Below are positions 16,743-21,392 of a stretch of DNA of 21,392 nt, one piece after another. The number at the start of each line of letters is the position of its first letter. Position 1 is the first letter of the stretch. The notes under the pieces are model-generated. The model was not told the DNA's origin. It did no database searches and saw only the letters and a program-made list of their open reading frames with translations. Source of the stretch: Flavobacteriales bacterium (GTDB taxonomy: Bacteria > Bacteroidota > Bacteroidia > Flavobacteriales > Crocinitomicaceae); assembly GCA_947375085.1 (NCBI GenBank), contig CANCEQ010000028.1, positions 1 to 21,392 on the forward strand. The letters are read 5' to 3'. A program made the position numbers and the translations under genes.

Positions 16743-16750
16743 TAACTTTG
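16743..16750 (+). promoter_or_regulatory. -7 box of the ABC-F gene
   Basis: TAACTTTG, identical to the -7 box before the ureohydrolase-fold gene, five bases before the ATG at 16755. A TTGA lies nine bases upstream in both cases. No TTG at the usual 17-23 spacing is present here. Confidence 0.35.
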
Positions 16751-16754
16751 CAAC

Positions 16755-18707
16755 ATGATTAATTTAGAACAATTAGGAGTTCACCTTCCTCAAGGTTATT
16801 TATTTCAAAATATTACAGTACAAATCAATAAAGGAGATAAAATTGGTTTGGCAGGAAAAAATGGTGCAGGTAAATCTACTTTATTAAAATTAATATCAGG
16901 TAAGGATCAACCTTCTGAAGGTAAGATACATAGACCAAAAGATTTAACTATTGGATACTTGACTCAAGATATAAAAATTGATACTCAGTTATCTGTTTTT
17001 GAATTTTTAAATCAGTCTAACGTATTGTTAACTAGTTTAAAAAAACGATTAGAAGAAATTAATTCTGATTTGGTTATACGAACTGATTATGAGTCTGATA
17101 GTTATATGGAACTATTAAATGAATTAAGTGATTTAAACCATGAATTCAACTTACATGAAGGTTTTTTGTGGGAAGAAAAAATTGCTTCTACCCTAAAAGG
17201 ATTAGGATTTACTGAGGCAGAATTCGATAAAAAATTATCTGAATTTTCTGGAGGTTGGAAAATGAGAGCAGAATTATCTAGAATTTTAGTTAATCAACCT
17301 GATATAATTCTTTTAGATGAGCCAACGAATCACCTTGATATTATTTCTATTAGTTGGTTAGAAAATTATTTACAAAAGTTTGAAGGTGCTGTTATCGTAA
17401 TTTCACACGATCGTTTGTTTTTAGATAATGTCACAAAAAGAACACTTGAAATCTCTAATGGTAAATTATTGGATTTTCCTTTTGGATATTCTAAATATAA
17501 GATTGTTAGAGCGGAAGAATCTGAAAGGATGATTGATGCAAAAAAACAACAAGAAAAAGATATTAAACATACCAAAGAGTTAATTGATAAATTTCGAGCA
17601 AAGAAAAATAAAGCCTCTTTTGCACAATCGTTAATTAAAAAATTGGATAAAACCGAAATTATAGAAGTTGACAATGATAAAACTTCAGGTATGAAAATTT
17701 CTTTTCCATTAAGTTTACAACCGGGTAAATGGGTTTTGGAAATGCACAATATGGGAAAAACATATGGTGAACGTACATTATTTAAAGAAATTAATTTAAC
17801 TGTTGGAAGAGGTGAGAAAATTGCGCTTTTAGGCGCTAATGGTGTAGGGAAATCAACTCTTATTAAGAGGGTTATGAATAAAGTTGAAGGTGATGGAACT
17901 GTAAACTATGGTCATAATGTTCAGATCACCTATTTCGCTCAAGATCAAGCAGAAGCTTTGGATATTACTAAAACTATTTATGAAACGGTAGACGATGTTG
18001 CTGTTGGAGATATAAGGAAAGATTTAAGAAGTATTTTAGGGGCATTTTTATTTACGGGTGAGGATGTAGATAAAAAAGTGGCTGTTCTTTCGGGTGGAGA
18101 GCGTACTCGATTAGCTTTGTGTCTTTTGTTATTGAGCCCTTCAAATTTTTTAATTTTAGATGAGCCAACTAACCATTTAGATATCATAAGTAAAGAAGTA
18201 TTAAAATCTGCTTTAATAAATTATGAAGGTACTTTTATTGTAGTTTCACATGACCGTGAATTCCTTGATGGTTTAACAAATAGAATTTGGGACATTGAAG
18301 ATCAAGGACTTAAGATTCACCATTTTGGTGTTCAAGAGTTTTTACAACGAAAAATGGAATTATCTGTAAATCAAACACAAACAGATCTAAAACAACAGAA
18401 TAAAATTGAACTTCCAAAAGTTGTCGTTGATGAAAAGATAGAAAAAGTTCTTTCATTTGAAGAGCAAAAAGAGCTAAAAAGGAAGAAAAATCAATTAAAT
18501 AATCAAGTTAAAAAAGCGGAAGAAAATATAACCAAGTTTGAAGAACAACTTAAAGTATTGGATGCTAAAATTTTAAATTTAGATTATACGGATGAAATTC
18601 AATCTTCTAAACTTTTATCTGAATATGAAAATGTTAAAAAATATTTAGATGATGAAATGGCTATATGGGAAAAGTCGACAGAAGAGTTACTTGAAATTAC
18701 TGATTAG
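16755..18707 (+). CDS. ABC-F family ATPase (Uup-like)
   Basis: 650-aa soluble protein with two ATP-binding cassettes and no membrane part. Cassette 1: Walker A 'GKNGAGKST' (34-42), signature 'EFSGGWKMR' (about 164-171), Walker B 'LLDEPTNHLD' (about 187). Cassette 2: Walker A 'GANGVGKST' (360-368), signature 'LSGGERTR' (about 444), 'LILDEPTNHLD' (about 469). The linker with the basic 'DKFRAKKNKASFAQSLIKKL' is the ribosome/tRNA-facing P-site motif of ABC-F proteins. A C-terminal coiled coil from about residue 565 (Lys/Glu heptads) is typical of Uup-type members. It acts on ribosomes or DNA intermediates; the precise subfamily is not certain. The ATG fits the -7 box spacing. Confidence 0.95.
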   Translation: MINLEQLGVHLPQGYLFQNITVQINKGDKIGLAGKNGAGKSTLLKLISGKDQPSEGKIHRPKDLTIGYLTQDIKIDTQLSVFEFLNQSNVLLTSLKKRLEEINSDLVIRTDYESDSYMELLNELSDLNHEFNLHEGFLWEEKIASTLKGLGFTEAEFDKKLSEFSGGWKMRAELSRILVNQPDIILLDEPTNHLDIISISWLENYLQKFEGAVIVISHDRLFLDNVTKRTLEISNGKLLDFPFGYSKYKIVRAEESERMIDAKKQQEKDIKHTKELIDKFRAKKNKASFAQSLIKKLDKTEIIEVDNDKTSGMKISFPLSLQPGKWVLEMHNMGKTYGERTLFKEINLTVGRGEKIALLGANGVGKSTLIKRVMNKVEGDGTVNYGHNVQITYFAQDQAEALDITKTIYETVDDVAVGDIRKDLRSILGAFLFTGEDVDKKVAVLSGGERTRLALCLLLLSPSNFLILDEPTNHLDIISKEVLKSALINYEGTFIVVSHDREFLDGLTNRIWDIEDQGLKIHHFGVQEFLQRKMELSVNQTQTDLKQQNKIELPKVVVDEKIEKVLSFEEQKELKRKKNQLNNQVKKAEENITKFEEQLKVLDAKILNLDYTDEIQSSKLLSEYENVKKYLDDEMAIWEKSTEELLEITD

Positions 18708-18708
18708 A

Positions 18709-18978
18709 TTATCTATTTAATCTTTTCATTTTTTTCTTTAGTCTTTTTTTGTTTTTTTTTAAAGATTTTCTAACAGGTCTAGTTTGTTTTTTTAAATTTC
18801 TTTTGATTGCTTCTTTTTTTTGTTTGTCAGCATTTTTCAATTGTTCTGCTCTTTTTGCTTCAATTATCATCTGTGCTTGTTCAACAGAACTTAATGTAGC
18901 TTCTGGTTTTTTCGCACCACAGCTATTTAACTTTAGTAAAAGAAATAATAATAATAAAGAAACAAACGTTTTGTACAT
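18709..18978 (-). CDS. small, extremely basic lipoprotein (89 aa)
   Basis: N-terminal signal (MYKTFVSLLLLFLLLKLNSC) with a lipobox-like L-N-S-C at Cys20. It is followed by a helical segment (about 31-58) and then a Lys/Arg-rich tail: 22 of the 42 residues from 48 to the end are Lys or Arg. I choose this strand over the opposite frame (18749-18991) because this frame has a signal peptide and lipobox. The plus frame is just the hydrophobic complement of the Lys codons. Its stop meets the ABC-F stop with one base between, so the two transcripts probably overlap. The basic tail could bind nucleic acid, lipopolysaccharide or cell wall; this is unproven. Confidence 0.7.
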   Translation of the reverse strand: MYKTFVSLLLLFLLLKLNSCGAKKPEATLSSVEQAQMIIEAKRAEQLKNADKQKKEAIKRNLKKQTRPVRKSLKKNKKRLKKKMKRLNR

Positions 18979-18986
18979 TATATTTG
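18979..18986 (+). promoter_or_regulatory. -7 box of the Rieske-like lipoprotein gene
   Basis: TATATTTG, a perfect TAnnTTTG match, 17 bases before the ATG at 19004. It overlaps the 25-base space between the two divergent start codons (18978 minus, 19004 plus). No well-placed -33 TTG is seen. Confidence 0.35.
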
Positions 18987-19003
18987 ATTAATACAAGTAG
19001 ACA

Positions 19004-19432
19004 ATGAAGATACATTTTTTTTTCTTTTCGATTCTATTCTTCCTATTTATAGGATGTAAAAAAAAAGAGAATCAAAACCCAATCCCAAGTATTCCGTTCG
19101 ATATAACAGTTAATATTGAATTCCCTAGTTATTCTTCTTTAATTGGAGTAGGAGGTTGGACTTATGTTGTAGGTGGTTCAAAAGGCATTATAGTTTATCG
19201 TAAAAGTGTAGATCAATTTGTTGCTTTTGATAGACAATCACCGAAAGATCCAAACAATAGTTGTTCTTCACCTTTAACTCCCGATTCTACTAATTTTTTA
19301 CAACTTATAGATATATGCTCTGGTGCTAAGTTTTCTTTGTATGATGGTTCAGTAATAAGTGGTTCTGAATTTGGTTTACGTCAATATCAAACTGTTTGGA
19401 ATGGAACAAATTCTTTGCGTATCTATAATTAA
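19004..19432 (+). CDS. lipoprotein with degenerate Rieske fold
   Basis: 142-aa lipoprotein; signal ends in L-F-I-G-C with lipidated Cys18, then three Lys. The mature part has the run of strands and loops of Bacteroidota Rieske-type lipoproteins: 'GIIVYRKSVDQFVAFDRQSP' (61-80), 'CSGAKFSLYDGS' (105-116), 'LRQYQTVWNGTNSLRIYN' at the end. The cluster ligands are missing: where C-x-H is expected the sequence reads S-P-K, and C-x-x-H reads C-S-G-A. The mature protein has no histidine at all and only Cys87 and Cys105, which could form a disulphide. So it is probably not an iron-sulphur protein. It is next to a real [2Fe-2S] ferredoxin gene (35-base gap). Confidence 0.8.
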   Translation: MKIHFFFFSILFFLFIGCKKKENQNPIPSIPFDITVNIEFPSYSSLIGVGGWTYVVGGSKGIIVYRKSVDQFVAFDRQSPKDPNNSCSSPLTPDSTNFLQLIDICSGAKFSLYDGSVISGSEFGLRQYQTVWNGTNSLRIYN

Positions 19433-19443
19433 GATTGTTTGAT

Positions 19444-19451
19444 TATTTTTG
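19444..19451 (+). promoter_or_regulatory. -7 box of the ferredoxin gene
   Basis: TATTTTTG matches TAnnTTTG exactly and lies 16 bases before the ATG at 19468. The -33 partner is not clear. Confidence 0.4.
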
Positions 19452-19467
19452 TAATAAATTTTAACAC

Positions 19468-19788
19468 ATGAACGAAATTAAAGTAACAATTATTGATAGA
19501 GAAGGTATTTCACATGAATTAGTTGCCCCAACTGATATGAACATGAATATAATGGAAGTTTGTAAGTCATATGAATTACCAGTATTAGGCGAATGTGGAG
19601 GAATGGCAATGTGTGCTACTTGTCAATGTTATTTAGAATCTGATACAATTTTACCAGAACAAAATGATGCTGAGTTAGATATGTTGGATCAAGCTTTTTT
19701 TGTGAAACCAAATAGTAGATTAGGGTGTCAAATTCATATTACTGAAGAAATTGATGGTATTGTTTTAAGATTAGCTCCTGAAGCTTAA
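19468..19788 (+). CDS. [2Fe-2S] ferredoxin, adrenodoxin type
   Basis: 106-aa cytosolic ferredoxin with four cluster ligands Cys43, Cys49, Cys52 and Cys87 (C-x5-C-x2-C-x34-C, in 'GECGGMAMCATCQC' and 'SRLGCQIH'). The spacing is that of ISC-type/adrenodoxin-like ferredoxins. Extra cysteines at 32 and 54 are not part of the standard set. It likely supplies electrons for iron-sulphur cluster assembly or hydroxylase-type enzymes; no isc genes are in the window. The gene ends exactly where the convergent minus-strand gene ends (19788/19789), with no terminator between. A perfect -7 box is upstream. Confidence 0.95.
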   Translation: MNEIKVTIIDREGISHELVAPTDMNMNIMEVCKSYELPVLGECGGMAMCATCQCYLESDTILPEQNDAELDMLDQAFFVKPNSRLGCQIHITEEIDGIVLRLAPEA

Positions 19789-20613
19789 TTAGAATGAAAA
19801 TGATAGACCCGTTTCAAAATTAAGTAGATTCCTATTTTCCTTTAACTTTATCATTTTTCTCATATTATCTTGCGAAATTATTTCGATTTGATTTGTCTTA
19901 TATGCTGAATTTGGAACAAAATTAAATGTATATCTAAATCCGAAATGAAATAAGATTCTATTTGAAATAGGAATTCGTAATGTTAATTTATATAATAATG
20001 TATATCCTTTTATAGAACTATTTGAATAGTTATAAAAGGTTGTGTTTTTTATTGGGATATTTTGTATACTAATTGTATCAACGTTATATGAAACTGTTCC
20101 TAGATAGTCTTTTTCAATTGTTTTATATCTATTAAATCCAATTCCTATTTGATTTGATATGCCAATAGGTAAAAATCCTTCTTTTGAAGATAATTCAAAT
20201 TTAGGTATAATTGAAAAGTTTTGAATATCCATCATTTCGGCATTTAAATTTGAATATTTTGAAATCATGAAATTTGAGAATGAATTTGCATTTTGATCAG
20301 CAACAACTGAGAAATAATTTAAACCAGTTTCAATGTAAACACCTAAATTTCTTTCAATCATACGACCTATACTTAAGCGAAATCCATAATTAATTTTTGG
20401 ATTACCTAATTCTAATGAATTGTTTTTTTTGATATATGGTGTGTTTTGAATTTCGTAATCATTTGTTGTTGAATTGATTTTATAATTATAAAGTGATGGA
20501 TTTTGAATATTAATTCCAAATTCTATTAGATTATTTTTACCAAAATATCCTTTAGATTGAGAAAGGATATAATTTTTTGAAAATAATATAATTATTAAAA
20601 CTATTTTTTTCAT
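19789..20613 (-). CDS. outer-membrane beta-barrel-like protein
   Basis: 274 aa with a signal peptide (MKKIVLIIILFSKNYILSQS). The mature part is a series of amphipathic strands such as 'NYGFRLSIGRMIERNLGVYI', 'GISNQIGIGFNRYK', 'ILFHFGFRYTFNF', and it ends in 'NFETGLSFSF'. A C-terminal Phe with alternating aromatic residues is the usual outer-membrane insertion signal. Not recognised as a named family, and probably lineage-restricted. It starts one base after the stop of the upstream minus gene, so the two form a transcription unit. No promoter is visible between them. Confidence 0.8.
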   Translation of the reverse strand: MKKIVLIIILFSKNYILSQSKGYFGKNNLIEFGINIQNPSLYNYKINSTTNDYEIQNTPYIKKNNSLELGNPKINYGFRLSIGRMIERNLGVYIETGLNYFSVVADQNANSFSNFMISKYSNLNAEMMDIQNFSIIPKFELSSKEGFLPIGISNQIGIGFNRYKTIEKDYLGTVSYNVDTISIQNIPIKNTTFYNYSNSSIKGYTLLYKLTLRIPISNRILFHFGFRYTFNFVPNSAYKTNQIEIISQDNMRKMIKLKENRNLLNFETGLSFSF

Positions 20614-20614
20614 T

Positions 20615-21392
20615 TTAATTTAAATCGATTGATTGAAAAATATCAAACATTCTAGCTTTTAATGATTGTTTATTAACGGGTTCATTAAGAGAATAAGAAA
20701 ATGAATTTTCAATTACTGAATTTTTAGTATCTAATATTATTAAATTTAAATCTGTTTTGTTACCTTTCATAAATGGAATTGGAATATAACCTATTAAAGC
20801 AGGTGGGTAAAAGAATAAATATAAAGCATTAAAAGATATTTCAGGTTTGTATGTATGTTGAACTACGGTAAAAACTATTTTTGATGTACCATAATTGTTT
20901 TCTATCTCTTTTAAGTATTGATAATCAACAGGTAAAACATCAGCATCTTCATTGTTAGATATTTGCATTAAAAAATTCGTCAAAAAACTTCTCTCATTAA
21001 ATCCAATAGTACCTATTTTAGATAAACTTTCACTATTTAGATTGTAGATTGAAATTCCTAATTCTTCTCCTGCTGTTAAAATAGCTTCATTGTATTTTTT
21101 TTCAAGTTTTTCAGATGAATTATAATCTATTCTTCCATTTTTATAACTTATTGCGTCGGGCTCAACTAAAATAAATTCTGTTATTTTTTTTCTATTTAAA
21201 TATCTTTCATTTATAGTTTTTTTCTTTTCATATAGATTTAATGAATTAAATTTTTCAATTTCAATTTCAATTTTATTTACACTGTCTTTAATAAAGTAAA
21301 AACGATTTTTAAAAGATTCATCTGATATTAAGTCATTAAGTCCGTAGTAGTAAAATTGGGATGAATCAAAAACGCTTGGATCATTTTTATTT
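20615..21392 (-). CDS. partial hypothetical protein (5' end beyond right edge)
   Basis: A stop-free frame of 258 codons runs from the stop at 20615-20617 to the right edge; the start is outside the window. An internal TTG at 20983 is not a credible start, because the frame stays open to the edge with the same composition. The visible part is Lys/Glu/Asn/Tyr-rich, with 'KRFYFIKD'-type helical stretches near the edge and 'SIYNLNSESLSKIGTIGF' in the middle. A hydrophobic region with prolines ('LYLFFYPPALIGYIPIPF') lies about 60 residues before the end. I do not recognise it. It is coupled to the barrel gene by one base, so it likely has an envelope role. Confidence 0.75.
   Translation of the reverse strand, partial: NKNDPSVFDSSQFYYYGLNDLISDESFKNRFYFIKDSVNKIEIEIEKFNSLNLYEKKKTINERYLNRKKITEFILVEPDAISYKNGRIDYNSSEKLEKKYNEAILTAGEELGISIYNLNSESLSKIGTIGFNERSFLTNFLMQISNNEDADVLPVDYQYLKEIENNYGTSKIVFTVVQHTYKPEISFNALYLFFYPPALIGYIPIPFMKGNKTDLNLIILDTKNSVIENSFSYSLNEPVNKQSLKARMFDIFQSIDLN

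Noticed and set aside
18749..18991. Plus-strand hydrophobic frame opposite the basic lipoprotein
   Set aside because: It is the complement of a Lys-rich coding strand, giving Phe/Leu runs; the minus frame has a signal peptide and lipobox.
20981..20983. TTG as start of the right-edge minus gene
   Set aside because: The frame stays open to the window end with no stop and the same composition, so the real start is outside.
1..21392. CRISPR array, insertion sequence, prophage, tRNA or rRNA
   Set aside because: No direct repeat array, transposase, integrase or tRNA-like cloverleaf was seen on either strand.

Overview
The window is AT-rich, uses A-rich leaders instead of Shine-Dalgarno sites, and carries several copies of the Bacteroidota -7 promoter box TAnnTTTG. 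It also encodes a type IX secretion/gliding motor locus (porP-gldK-gldL-gldM-gldN plus a second gldN). Together these point to a gliding or T9SS-bearing Bacteroidota, most likely Flavobacteriales. A Crocinitomicaceae/Fluviicola-like lineage is my guess from overall gene content and is not proven by the sequence. I see no mobile element, CRISPR array, tRNA or rRNA. There is no gene-free stretch longer than about 180 bases.

Left part (1-4990): a truncated lipoprotein gene at the left edge and a conserved hypothetical (665-1231) are followed by a strong bidirectional terminator. A minus-strand four-gene envelope cluster reads 3603 to 1270: outer-membrane beta-barrel (DUF5777-like), monohaem cytochrome c lipoprotein, YceI protein, and four-helix membrane protein. 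A perfect 22-bp palindrome sits just before yceI. Divergent from this cluster are a 5-formyltetrahydrofolate cyclo-ligase and a secreted hypothetical protein.

Middle (5095-9033): clpP and clpX encode the ClpXP protease. They are separated by a strong hairpin ending 11 bases before the clpX start. Next come a DUF5715/M15-like secreted protein and a ureohydrolase-fold protein that has lost several metal ligands.

Core (9145-16660): porP-gldK-gldL-gldM-gldN, the same order as the porPKLMN operon of Porphyromonas. GldL and GldM form the proton-driven inner-membrane motor, and both keep the key charged transmembrane residues. GldK (lipoprotein) and GldN form the periplasmic ring under the outer membrane, and PorP is the outer-membrane partner. 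After a terminator comes a second full-length gldN paralogue with its own terminator.

Right part (16755-21392): an Uup-like ABC-F ATPase meets a tiny, extremely basic lipoprotein gene head-on. Then come a Rieske-fold lipoprotein with no histidines in its mature part, an adrenodoxin-type [2Fe-2S] ferredoxin, and a minus-strand pair of unrecognised envelope genes running off the right edge.

No plainly new multi-gene system stands out. The points most worth a second look are the degenerate ureohydrolase beside the T9SS motor genes, the duplicated gldN with an acidic Gly/Asp loop, the yceI palindrome with its envelope redox-like cluster, the ligand-less Rieske-like lipoprotein, and the hairpins placed just before clpX and the DUF5715 gene.
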